Shown here: piece by piece, positions 12,119-22,715 of the stretch
Position numbering within the stretch: position 1 is the stretch's first letter
How the letters are laid out: every line of letters starts with the position of its first letter
Notes under the pieces: generated by a model
Told to the model about the DNA's origin: nothing
Database searches by the model: none
Seen by the model: the letters and a program-made list of their open reading frames with translations, nothing else
Program-made: the position numbers and the translations under genes
Assembly: GCA_021186555.1 (NCBI GenBank)
Contig: JAJKFL010000330.1
Location: 27,705,444 to 27,769,443, forward strand
DNA length: 64,000 bases
Source of the DNA: Reticulitermes speratus
Taxonomy: Eukaryota; Arthropoda; Insecta; Blattodea; Rhinotermitidae
Reading direction: 5' to 3'

Positions 12119-12131
12119 GCGGCGACTGTAA
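12119..12131 (+). CDS. shi: Candidate short alternative terminal exon of dynamin (…SRRL stop)
   Basis: After a good acceptor (gtttctctttcag) the phase-2 reading joined to 8312 gives Ser-Arg-Arg-Leu and then taa at 12,129-12,131. Drosophila Shibire is known to have a short isoform ending just after the PSR of the proline-rich domain, and this exon would produce a similar short tail. A possible poly(A) signal AATAAA lies at 12,968. The competing acceptor at 12,201 means only one of the two need be real. Confidence 0.4.
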
Positions 12132-12201
12132 CTGCATGAGACTTGAAAGACTAACATCTTAACAGCTCTCTCTAAACTAATCTCTCTTCTTGTTCTTGCA
12201 G

Positions 12202-12223
12202 ACATGATAAGACAGGCCGTTGA
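12202..12223 (+). CDS. shi: Alternative candidate short terminal exon of dynamin (…SHDKTGR stop)
   Basis: The acceptor here is stronger than the one at 12,118: a CTAAT branch-like motif, a long pyrimidine run and ttgcag ending at 12,201. Joined in phase 2 to 8312 it reads Ser-His-Asp-Lys-Thr-Gly-Arg and stops at 12,221-12,223. I know of no homologue with this tail, so it rests on splice-site quality alone. Confidence 0.3.
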
Positions 12224-13684
12224 GTTAAGTTTGTGAATCTTAAGTAAAATTACATTGCATTCAATATTACCTCTTAAGACAAGGAAAAGTTCAAATTGAC
12301 AATGGCATTGTCACTGATAACTCTGTTTCAGATTGTTATTGTTGCTGCTACTTGCATAAATTTACCATATCTTTTTGCCACTGCTTATTGTAGTTGACAT
12401 GTGTTTCATTTTCCTCTTTGTTTGAGCATCATTTAAAATGCTTTATAAATGAGAGTTCTTGTGGAGATCTTTGTAGTTAAATTGAACCAATATCTTATAG
12501 ATGATATATAGAAGGGGTTTTTAACCCAAGTTTTCAAAGATTCCTGATACCTCTTTATTAACTGAAATTTAGCATAAGCTACATTCATGTATCAGTAAAT
12601 TACTTTAGTGGAGTGTCTGTCTTGTTTAGAGGAGTGCACAATTTAAAAATTAACATGAGAAGTCAACCCACTTTACTTGCAAGTGTGTGGCACATTATTT
12701 CTTACATTGAAATCTATGCTTATCCAAGTATTAACAAAGTGAACACACAGAAAAGCAAACAAGAAAAATATTCTATAACAAAATTAATCAGTTACATTTA
12801 TGAGATCTGCTGCACACAGAAGTATGAGGAAGCATTTGTATCTGTGTAAGTAAAGTACATTCCTGAAGACATACAACAGGCCAAACCAGGGCATATGAAG
12901 ATCCATTCAGTCTACTTTATCTGCTATAATTGTGACAGTTTCTAATGTCTGTTTAGTGTAAATACATAATAAAATTTAAATATGGCAAAACAGAACCCAG
13001 CAAGGCCATTCATGCGTGGATTTTTGTACATAATTCAAAGTGTTCTTGGAGCTTGACTGTAGTTTCTGATGTATTATTATACTGGAGATTCTCACAGAAC
13101 ACCCTTCTTTCAGATGTTTTATAAATATAAGAAAATTGACATATTTTGAATATAGTATTGAAAAAGTTAATTTTCTGTACTGATAAACTTGTCACTCCAA
13201 TTAATCAATATATTTTGGAATAATCTCAAGACAAATAAGTGTATGCTTATCCAAAAGCAGTTCTTCATAAAAGGATGCTACAATTTTTTTTCTTCTTTGG
13301 TCATTGTAAAGTATCTGATTGTCTAAGAAATGTTCAGTAACTAACACAAGTAAGAGGCATTATTTTTCTACATTTTAATATCTTGCTGAAGATAATGAAA
13401 GTAACTGAATTCTAATGACAGTGAAATTAGTTACATGTTCAACATTTGTGTTAATGAAGTTCATGTATCTAGCAGCAACAATTAGACATACATTAGCAAT
13501 TTTAACATATAAACAATACCCACATCAAAAATACACTGAGGTTAGAATGGAACTGGACAGGTAATTAGTATGTACCTCTCGGTGTTATTTATTTGAGTCG
13601 ATATTTGTATGTACAGGATTTGAAGCTTTGAAGTGTGAAAACAGAATGAAAAGTGAAAATGTAGTACAAGAGATTATTTTGATG
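12224..13684. other. Dynamin intron or short-isoform 3' UTR
   Basis: AT-rich and CpG-poor. It contains AATAAA at 12,968-12,973, which could end a short isoform. No other feature was recognised. Confidence 0.45.
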
Positions 13685-13830
13685 GAATTCATCCCGTTGT
13701 GTTATAATTGACAATAAATTATAAATTTCTGTCAGACATAACAACTTTATTATATTTAATAATGTATGCTACATGTTCTGGTCATATTTTGACCATCTTC
13801 AGGCATTAATATACATGATCTAAAACCAAG
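13685..13830 (-). mobile_element. Terminal fragment of a hammerhead-bearing retroelement
   Basis: The minus strand carries a hammerhead-like core and, at its 3' side, taacacaacgggatg-like sequence (atcccgttgtgtta on the + strand near 13,691). That end is shared with the locus at 62.4 kb, so both are copies of one repeat family. A Penelope-like origin is inferred from the known association of hammerheads with those elements. Confidence 0.55.
13766..13806 (-). ncRNA. Hammerhead-ribozyme-like motif, locus 1
   Basis: Read on the minus strand: stem I strand AUGC, core CUGAAGA (consensus CUGANGA), stem II UGGUCA with loop aaaua and UGACCA (six pairs), then the GAA of the second core strand, a minimal stem III, GUA, and the second stem I strand GCAU. 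Stem I pairs perfectly with the opposite strand. The stem III closure is degraded relative to the other loci, so this copy may be inactive. Confidence 0.6.
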
Positions 13831-15944
13831 GTGGACATGCGTTAGAAATATTTTATAATTGGTGGAATCTCACGAATTTTACAGATGTCATAATGTAGCA
13901 CTGCATATTTGTTATGTCATATGTATCTTTTGTTTTGTTACTAAATGTATACCACATTGTTTCTGGAATTGTTAAAAATTATGTACAAGTTATATTCTAT
14001 TTGGCATGTTTGGTATTGATTTACCTGGTTTATTTATATGTGTACGCGTATTCTCTTGATTTCGATGTTTTCAAACCATATCTGTAATGAATAACAGCAA
14101 ACGTAATGTTTTGGGGGCATTACATTGTACATGTGATTATGTTTTTGTAGTTTTGCATCTTCTTATAAATACCCTGCAAATACATTAAATTTCACAAATT
14201 TCTCTTTTATAACATAACCTTTTTGATTATTAGAAAGCCCGAGTTCTTTAAATAAATACTTACGGTTTTAATTTTTGCTTGCTAACTCCTATATCACATT
14301 GTTTACGGTACACCAGACTACTAAATAGTGTTAGGATGTGTGTCACATTGGGACAGGGTGATCAGTCCGGACGTTGTTGGTTTATGTCATTGTATATATT
14401 CGCATCAAATAGTATGTTTGTTGAAACGGTGTTTTTATCATATATCTGATTATTGTTTTTTGTTTCATTATAGATATGAAACTTTTCTAGAGTATTCATG
14501 TGCGCCCCCTCCGTGGAGGATATAGTATCTTCTGTTGTGCCCATTGAGTGTTTGTTGTCCAGTAAATGTTTTTCAAAGTTTCATTTCCCATTTCCAGTTT
14601 TAAAATATAGTACACAAAGTTTTGGTTACTGTAGGTTATGTTTTATCACATTGTTACAATCATTGGTTGGCATCCTTACATAACCAGTTCTTGGTCCTGG
14701 TGTTCTCTGTATCATTGCAAATTGAGTTTGCATTTTGTATTCAAAATTGTGTTCCTGTTGGTTAAATACATTTGCCACATGGAACTTGCACTTTGTTACA
14801 CTTGTTTGTTCTCTGTGCTACCTTGGTTTTGCTAAACATCACATTTCTCTTTAAGCAGTACTTGGAAATTGTAGTGTAAGAATTAATGTATATAGCCATG
14901 AATGGAACACACATGCAACACTTTGGTGTGCATATTCTCACTCAGTATAGGCAAAGAATGAACACGTTTCTGTTTCTGTAATGGTTGGAAACTGTTGTAC
15001 AAAATCTTATCACTGTTGTTATGAATGACAAGTACAGGCAACACGGAAATGCACCGCTAATTTCACAGCACTCATGTAAGATCTTTTGTACCACTTCTCA
15101 CAGAGTTTGTGAAAAGAATGAGCGAGGAAGATAGTAACCATGTGTGTCACAAGATTATGTTGTATTCAAACAGAAATATTGTCTTCATATTGGCATTACT
15201 TCCTGTTATGTATTTTTAAAAACCTTTTTCTCTATAGCTCATACATGATAAAATTATTTTTATTACATATTGCAAGGTATTAGAGTGGCCTTTATGAAAA
15301 GTTTGTTGATTTATGTTTGAATTTGTTTAGCTCTGAATGTTGTTACAAATGTGAGAAAAAAATATGTAAACTGTAGCAGAAAGTGGCTTATGGAGTTCAT
15401 TGCATTCATGTTATAGATCCAGTTGGTTCCTCAAAACAGGTTTTCCTCATTTCTTCCACACTTTTTGCCTGTTTAATTACAGTGTTGTCATATCCTTTAT
15501 GTGACGACAGGCTGAAATATTGAAAATAATCCATGACACCACTGCCAGAACGTTTGAAATCACACAATATGTATGTGAAGCTATTTTATAAAAGCTACAG
15601 AGGTAGGTTACTTGGGTAGATTAATGCAGTGGAAGAATTGTTGTTAGTCACTAACTTGCTTTTGGGCTGTCAGCCTTGTCACTGATGTGCTAAAGACAAA
15701 TGTTTCAGAGACATGCTGTGGGGTCTTTAAAACATTGATTTCGTGCCCACCAATGATGTGTCTGATAGCCCAAGAGCCATGTATGAATGTAATTGCTGTG
15801 ATAGCTTCAAGTCTTACATTGGTGTTGGCAGGTTCACTTGCATTATTCATGATATTCAGGTATATTTAGACCCATTTCCAAATTATCTCCTCCCAGAACA
15901 TTAATTATTCTCCCTTTCACCCGCCATTCGTCTTGTTTATGGTT
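13831..15944. other. Dynamin intron, no gene seen
   Basis: AT-rich intron. The part at about 15,640-15,910 resembles dispersed repeat DNA open on both strands, but no family could be named. Confidence 0.45.
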
Positions 15945-16090
15945 AGTCAGTGTCAGTCCCAGCAAGAATAGGGACTTTTCTGTTTGCCTCCATGTCAAGA
16001 CTGGCTTTGAGACTCATGTAGTCACCAATCCACATGGTTCTGAGCCCTCGTTTCCCAGGGGTAAAGAGGCTGTAGTGTGAACCTGACAAC
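15945..16090 (+). mobile_element. tRNA-derived SINE, family A (diverged)
   Basis: It shares with the copies at 8.98 and 30.9 kb the order of a degenerate tRNA-like head, a middle containing caagactggct, and a tail block resembling ccaggggtaaag. The sequence is strongly diverged, and the ends are approximate. Confidence 0.45.
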
Positions 16091-16169
16091 CCACATCTGT
16101 CTATCTGATGAGGTAAAGAATGTATAGAACTATATTTCCACTCCATGCATATTTGGTATGGTGATTAAT

Positions 16170-16383
16170 TCAGCACAAGAGTAAATTTATTTGTGTCTGC
16201 CATGTAATATGACAAGTAGGCAATATGGAATATTTATTGACTTAGGAATGTGGACAGTTAATGTGAGCCAAAGGAATCAGCACAAGAGTAAATTTATTTC
16301 TGTCTGCCATGTAATATGACAAGTAGGCAATATGGAATATTGATTGACTTAGGAATGTGGACAGTTAATGTGAGCCAAAGGAA
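16170..16383. repeat. 107-bp tandem duplication just upstream of a dynamin exon
   Basis: Two adjacent units, 16,170-16,276 and 16,277-16,383, differ at only two visible positions. Both begin cagcacaagagtaaattta after one base and end in gtgagccaaagg. The second unit stops about 50 bp before the acceptor of the 16,432 exon, so the duplication changes spacing in the branch-point region. Near identity implies a recent event. Confidence 0.9.
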
Positions 16384-16431
16384 GAGAAGTCAGTCTGTAA
16401 CTTGGATTGTTGGTTGTTTGCGCTGCTGCAG

Positions 16432-16588
16432 TCGATCCCAGGGCCAGGGAGGAATGGGAATGGGGATTGGGATGCCACTGATCCCCCAGCGCATGCAGCA
16501 AGCCATCGGTCAAGCTGCTGCACAGGCCGCTGCTCAGGCAGCTGTCAATGAATTGAAGGGTGCATTCAGAACATCCAGTAAACATTAA
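16432..16588 (+). CDS. shi: Dynamin terminal exon, long conserved tail
   Basis: The acceptor is the AG at 16,430-16,431 (gctgctgcag). The first base completes Ser, then the frame reads RSQGQGGMGMGIGMPLIPQ, RMQQAIGQAAAQAAAQAA, and VNELKGAFRTSSKH before taa at 16,586-16,588. It matches the end of the long Drosophila Shibire isoform (NQAVGQAAINELSNAFSSRFK), with an expanded Gly/Met segment and an extra Ala-rich repeat. The final amphipathic helix-like segment is the conserved part. A poly(A) signal follows about 80 nt later. Confidence 0.93.
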
Positions 16589-16669
16589 GAAAATGATCAT
16601 CATGGCATGGGATAGTGTTAATGATGAGTGAAGGAACTATCTTCATGTGTGTGAATGGAATTGTAGGAG

Positions 16670-16675
16670 AATAAA
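16670..16675 (+). other. Poly(A) signal AATAAA
   Basis: This canonical hexamer lies 82 nt after the stop of the long-tail exon and fits 3' end formation of that isoform. Confidence 0.6.
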
Positions 16676-18622
16676 ATGCAATATTAAAATTTTGTTTTGA
16701 GACATTTCAGATATTCTGATGATTTAGTTCAATGTTAAACACAGTATTAGGACATATAAATTATGTTTTGTTACCATGGGTAATTCTGGTGTGTGTCATA
16801 TTAGTTACTTTCATGTAATCTCTACTGTTGGCAACACTTTGTCTTCCTAAGAAAGTTACTGCATATTTCTTTATCAGTTGAAAGTTTGAGTGACTTTGAT
16901 CATTATCAAAGTTAGCAATACATTTGCAGCCTTCTCTATCAAAACCAGTTTAAATGGAGATAAATGAAGATGATTTAAGTAGAAACGTGCAAGGATAAAT
17001 GTAGCACCAAGCAGACATAGCCCCTAAATACTTACAAATATGCTTGAGAAATGGAAAACAAACTTTCTTTCACATACAGAAAAAGGTTCCTCTGTGGGTG
17101 AATTAGTTCCTGTTTTCAGATGATGTCTGTGTGTTTCCCATGATGAATTTTTATTCATCAGTGTTTTCTAATTACCAGTGCAATAGAACCACACTTGTTC
17201 TGTTGATTGGCTGAAGTTATTCAGAACAATCATATTTTTTCTTTATGATTTATAGTTTTTGAACATGATTCCAACATTGTTACATTCTGTCAATTTGTTT
17301 TTGTATATGTTTACTTATATATAATAGTGTACTGTTATACAACATATAATGCTTGTTAGCTGTTGTTTCATTACTATGAATAGTAATACACACATCTCTA
17401 GTGACAGTGTTGTAGGGATTAAAAAGTACTTATTGTAACTGGCAGATGCACATATAAAAGTATCTTACAACTATTATAAATACATGACATTTGTAGGCCT
17501 AAAATAAGAGAAATGATGATTATGTTACAGGACATATTTATATCAGGACAAACGCATGGTTTAAGCCAAGATGTTTGCTAGTGTTCGTGTTATGTAGATA
17601 TGTTTAACTTTGGGCATTTGAAAACTGGTTTCACTGATTGTTGCATATTCTCTTCAGAACACAGTATAAACTGGCATTATAGTAAGGTGTAGATTTAAAA
17701 ATAATCTTGCATATTTAATATTTTTTCAGACATGTATCATGTGGACTTAGTGAAGACCATTTATGCCTTTGCCCAGTAAAAGTTGCCAAGTTCTTTTTGT
17801 GTGTGTTTTCATGTTTGGATTTTGGGGAATGCAGTTACCAGGCTTAGGATATCAGGAATATAGGCATTTTACAAATTATTACAGGCCCTCTCTGGTTTAA
17901 AGTTTCATGCTCATGGCCAACCAATATAGAATGCTGTGTTACCATTCTTACTACTGTTTCATTACAATATTCTTTTAGGTTTTCACAGCCTGTATTCAGT
18001 GCATGATTTTGGCTTTCAGGTTTTAGCCACATTGTGCATTGAAGTTCTCCCTGTGTTTCATTGTGCATTGTAATCACAATCTGTAGGGTGAGTGAGTCAG
18101 CAGGAGGATGAGGTCAGAAAAATAGACCCCACAACAACAGTAAGGTGGGGTTGTCAAGTGTGGTGCTGTCTCTCAAACCCATCAAGCCTCAGACCCTTCC
18201 CACTGTATAGCACATGCCACACCCCTAGACTTAATACTATTTTGAAATTTGTACATTGGTCTGTGTCCTTATTTACCCTGAAGTTGGCAACTGCAGCATA
18301 TGCCAAAATGGTGGTAAAACTTGAACACTTGATGTGTCTAAGGTCTGAAAGCTAAAATCACACACATTTTGATTACAGCTTGTATTTATGTAATGTACAG
18401 AAGACATGGTACAACTGTGCATATGGTTTTGAAAGCCAAAATTTTAATGCCTGTAAGGAAATAAGCAATCATTTGATGTTTTGTCATGGCTGTCACATAA
18501 ATGTAGTTTGCATTTAGTATGTTACTTGCAGCATTGTGTAGAAATGTGTAGATAGATCATAGGTAAAATTGTATTTCATATGGCTGGCACTGGTACATCA
18601 CACTTATGAAATATGCATATTG
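16676..18622. other. Dynamin downstream/intron sequence, no gene seen
   Basis: For transcripts using the 32,772 exon this is intron; otherwise it is downstream or extended 3' UTR. It is AT-rich and very poor in CpG. No exon was recognised. Confidence 0.5.
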
Positions 18623-19517
18623 CAGTAGAATTCCTTTAATCCAGCACTGAAATGCCTGGACAGGTGCTGGATCATTAAATATTCCAGATTATCAGACAGT
18701 ACCTCTACTGGCAACTCACTATGGGCTGGACAGTCTGTGGATCAAATCCCAGTGGGGGCAAGATTTTCGGCACCTGTCCAGACTGGCTCCAGGGCCCACC
18801 CAGCCTCCTGTACAATGGGTACCGGGTTTCTTTTCCAGGGCATGGTGTTGACCACCCACTCCCATCTAGCAAGCACCGAGGTTAAAGAAAGAGTATAGCT
18901 ATACCTCTACAGCCCCTCCGGGCCTTCATGGCCTGTTCTAGGGTTAACTTTACTTTACATTTATCTATAATGACTTAAGTTCTTACAGGTAATTATTATT
19001 ATTGCCATCAGAGAATGTGCACTTGTCAGTTATTTTCATTTCATCACATAAGGACTTAGCTTTTTCAATTATCATGGGTCCTGTCACAGGTTTCCCTTTG
19101 GAATGCATTGCTGTAAACCACTCATACAGCACCTTGTCAGATTGCACTAATTCAGACCCTTTCTGTGTCTGTTGCCTGATAAGGCCCTTCACACATTCAC
19201 TTGATGCTGTGAACTATCATAACTGGTTTTCTGTTTTTTTTGTAACATGGATAGTTGACAATCCAGTGTTGTGTGATGCCATAACCTGTCTTCGGCTTTC
19301 GCCACTTTCAAGCCTCGTAATTATTTAAAGTTTCTGAGGAATCAACATTGTGTGTTTCCTCTTGCCAACAATACTTTATTTACTTAGCTTTGGATCTCAG
19401 TAGCTTGTTAAACTCAATAAGGTCCAGGTAACCCAAGATAAAGTCACAGATTGAGTACACACACGGGATGCTCCTCAAGTGCCAACAGAAATGCTGGATG
19501 GAAGGAATTCTACTGTA
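18623..19517 (-). mobile_element. Tigger/pogo-like DNA transposon, decayed, with a nested SINE
   Basis: Inverted ends cagtagaattcct at the left and aggaattctactg at the right bound the element. TA is intact on the right and changed on the left. The minus strand near 19,192-18,983 encodes a CENP-B-type DNA-binding segment of a Tigger transposase: GSELVQSDKVLYEWFTAMHS, then GKPVTGPMIIEKAKSLCDEM, then KITDKCTFSDG. The DDE catalytic part is absent, so it is an internally deleted relic. A family A SINE occupies about 18,712-18,962. Confidence 0.8.
18712..18962 (+). mobile_element. tRNA-derived SINE, family A, nested in the Tigger-like element
   Basis: The B-box-like ggatcaaatcccagtgg lies near 18,738. 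The body contains ctccagggcccacccagcc and gtacaatgggtaccgg, and the tail is ccttcatggcctgttctagg followed by a TTTACTTTA run. The same tail ends the copy at 62.95 kb. Confidence 0.75.
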
Positions 19518-20827
19518 ATAAGTGTATTACATTAATGACTGAAAATTGTAATGGAAATACCCAACAAATTTGATGGTCATCAGTGTGTCATTGACTGGCC
19601 ACACAAATTTTTATGTCACTTAGTTTTAAAGCCAGCATGTACTATTTCCTAAAACTTTTCACACAACAAGCTTAACTTCACAGTGTATGTGTGATTGCAT
19701 ACTTTATACAGTGTTAGACCAAGCTGTATGCTTCCCCTAATCAGGTGTGTGTTATTGCTGACATTTGTGCAATATGTTTCAGAGGTATGACTTGTCCTTA
19801 TAAATAAAATTCTATGTACATTGTTCAGAGTTACAACAAAAGTGTCATTAATGTACAGTGTATATTCTGTGTATATGTGTGCTGTATGTTTCAGCTTTGC
19901 CTAGCCTTTCACATAAGGTGTTAATGTGTAGGAAACTTCCATTTTTAAAGATAGATTAGAGGAACAAATATTTCTTTTTATAAAACAGGGATACAAATTT
20001 GCTTCTCCCCTCCACTCCCCAACTAGGTTATAGTCATATGAGGTTGCAGTGTTAAGATTTAGACCAAACACCACCAACATAACTGGTTGCAAGCCCTTTC
20101 TTGACATAAAAGTATTTCAGCATAGTGCATGTGTGTGTGTGTGTGTGTGTGTGCGTGTGCGCGCGCGTATGTGAATATGGGTAGTATATGCTGCCTTCAT
20201 ATTTTTGGATGTGGCAAGTTTATGTTGATATTGCATTGCCAAGATTGTCAAATGTGGTGCCAGGTAATTGAGGCGGCCTGAGAGGAGGGCATGTAGAGTG
20301 TGGTGAAGGGAGCTCCTGAATTCAGTTCATTTCTTGTGTCATCTGCTGTCATTTTCCATTGATAGTTAGGTTTCATGAATTCATGGGGGTTGTAACTCAA
20401 TATGATTTATTTTAGAAGAAATGTGTCATTTGATCAAGTAAGTACACCACTGAATATTGACATTTAATGTTAGTTCATGAGATACATAAAAAGTTTTCAG
20501 AAATGTAAAGGTAACAGAATAAATGTTTACATAAGCTGTTCCAGTGAAGGTGTGGGCACAGCTAAATATGTTGTTGACTTTTGCAGTACTCTTTGTGTCT
20601 TTATTCAGTACATAATGGTATAACATTCCACATCTGTATTATTGAATGCGTGTAGTAGCAGCACTCATATAGAGTATACTTATGATGAAGATATATACAC
20701 ACACACACATATTCGTATACACACACGTACATACACCATCACTGCTTTCTTGATAGTTTTGCTAGACAGTTTATATTTTTTATGTTTGTATGATGAGCAA
20801 AACTATTTTCAAATTATCATCAGCATT

Positions 20828-20860
<33 letters not shown>

Positions 20861-21986
20861 GTGTTAAAGTGAGTTGCATATTATAAATTATGAAACAGGC
20901 TTGCCCCTTGTAAATCACAAATAACCATGAATGCAGACATGCCTTTTAACCCACCCACACTTGCTTTTTATGTGTGAACATAATACGTGTGAGCATATAT
21001 GTGTACAGCAGGTTTTTGGCTTGTAAGACCTTTATGCATTGCCTGTTTTTGGTTATTTGATCAGAATGTGACCATCTGACACCATGTAATACATGAACTG
21101 TGTACATAACCTTACACTGATAGTATGAATTAACATTTTTAATCTGTTTCTGTAAAATACTGTTACACGCGTGTCATTTATTGCTTGGTAACTTGTCCTG
21201 AATATGGCCAAGTCTAATTGTTAAGAGTAGTTCATTTAATATAACAAAATACATTTAAAATATAATAAATATTTGTGTATATAAATTAATAGATGTTTCT
21301 TAAATAAGAAAGTAAGTATATAATATTAAAGTGTAAGGTGAACATATATATATATGTATGACAGTCAATTATATTTCATGCACGTTACATACAAACAGCA
21401 CTCTTGTTCCACTTGTAGGCAATAGTATGTACATATGATAGAGTAAGTCTAAACGTGAGAAACGTTTACTAGGAAATCATAAGACATGGGAAGAAGGGAT
21501 GTATTTAGTGCTGTTCTCATCTCTACTTTGCTGTTTGATTTCCTTATCAGTAAACGGTACTCTTGTAAGGACTATAGCAGCTGAGGTGAGGACAAATGAT
21601 AGCACTAGTGAAGTTGTATGGACCAAGAGACAAACAGCATACCTAATGTAATTTTTGTTGTAAAATAAGTTACATGCTGTTCTAATGCAGATTAGACTTG
21701 TGTCATGAACGAAAAATAGGACTGGTAAATATTCTAAATCATTCCACAATTTGTTGTTAACGTGCATCATTTTTCCCCAGTAGCAGCTGCTAGAATATAT
21801 GTAGAAGACACGATTGGCAAAGAATTTTAATGTTTCATGATGCTTCAAGTCGATAAGTTTAATAATGTGGTACTGTTGTATACAATCATATTCTGGACAT
21901 TTTATGCTGAAGTACTGCCCCTCACTAAATTTAAGCATCATTTATTATATACTGTTGCTTGGAAAGCTCTTCATCCTCCTGGGTTA
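19518..21986. other. Intronic sequence with simple repeats
   Basis: AT-rich, CpG-poor. It holds a (GT)n/(GC)n run at about 20,130-20,168 and (CA)n runs at about 20,695-20,730 and 20,828-20,858. No exon seen. Confidence 0.55.
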
Positions 21987-22010
21987 CCCCCCCCCCCCCC
22001 CCCCCCCCCC
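21987..22010. repeat. Poly(C) tract, 24 nt
   Basis: An uninterrupted C run. A complementary 20-nt poly(G) run lies 127 nt downstream at 22,138-22,157. The lengths may be unreliable in an assembly. Confidence 0.8.
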
Positions 22011-22137
22011 AATTTTATCAAGCATTTGACAACTCAAAACATCCTCTGAGCTAGTACAAATTATTTAATTATGAAAGTTATGTATGGAGGAGTGGGTGTT
22101 CCTAGTAATATAAATATTTCTGTAAATTGTGTTTCCT

Positions 22138-22157
22138 GGGGGGGGGGGGGGGGGGGG
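22138..22157. repeat. Poly(G) tract, 20 nt
   Basis: An uninterrupted G run that could pair with the C run at 21,987-22,010 or form a G-quadruplex. Confidence 0.8.
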
Positions 22158-22496
22158 AGTCCTTCTATAGCTTTCTTAAGATACACTTATAATGGTAAGC
22201 TTCTGCCAACTGGAAATCACAGCCTAGACTCAGGTACCTAAAAATTCGTCCTACATAGTTAATAAATTAACGACACTGTGCCATATGCTTTTTAGTGATT
22301 TCTCAGGTCATGTTGATGAAAATGTATTGGGTTTGGTATAATTCTGGAAATTTGGTGAGATGTTTCCTGATTCCAGTAATGAATTGATGAATACTGATAT
22401 TTTTTTCTTGAAATAATGACACTTTTGGACTTGTGAATGCTCTGTTTACTAGGTGACCCTGTTTCAAGGTACACTAATCCACTATCTCATCTTATT

Positions 22497-22524
22497 GTCT
22501 CTCTCTCTCTCTCTCTCTCTCTCT
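22497..22524. repeat. (TC)n dinucleotide repeat
   Basis: A CT/TC run abutting the 5' side of a SINE. Confidence 0.85.
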
Positions 22525-22529
22525 TGGGG

Positions 22530-22715
22530 GAGGGGGGCGGTCAAGTGGTCTGTTCATGGACCACTAGACCCTGGAGGTGAGGGAACTACCTTTGAAACAT
22601 CAGTAACCACTAACCCAGTGACACAGTGTCGTATCCCAGAAGACCCGAATCCTCAGAAACAATGCTGTGAAAACCTTAAATCTTACACAATTGCTGTACC
22701 CAGTAATATTTAACT
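22530..22715 (+). mobile_element. tRNA-derived SINE, family B
   Basis: It begins with an A-box-like ggtcaagtggtctgttcatgg. The body has acacagtgtcgtatcccaga and a tail with gctgtgaaaaccttaaatct. Diverged tail pieces with the same order are seen near 31,265-31,310 and 55,940-56,030. Confidence 0.6.

Noticed and set aside
13380-13410. Additional hammerhead core (gctgaagataatgaaag)
   Set aside because: The spacing leaves no room for stem II and no stem I pairing is visible; a chance match.
20642-20872. 76-codon Thr/His-rich open frame
   Set aside because: Produced by the (CA)n microsatellites.
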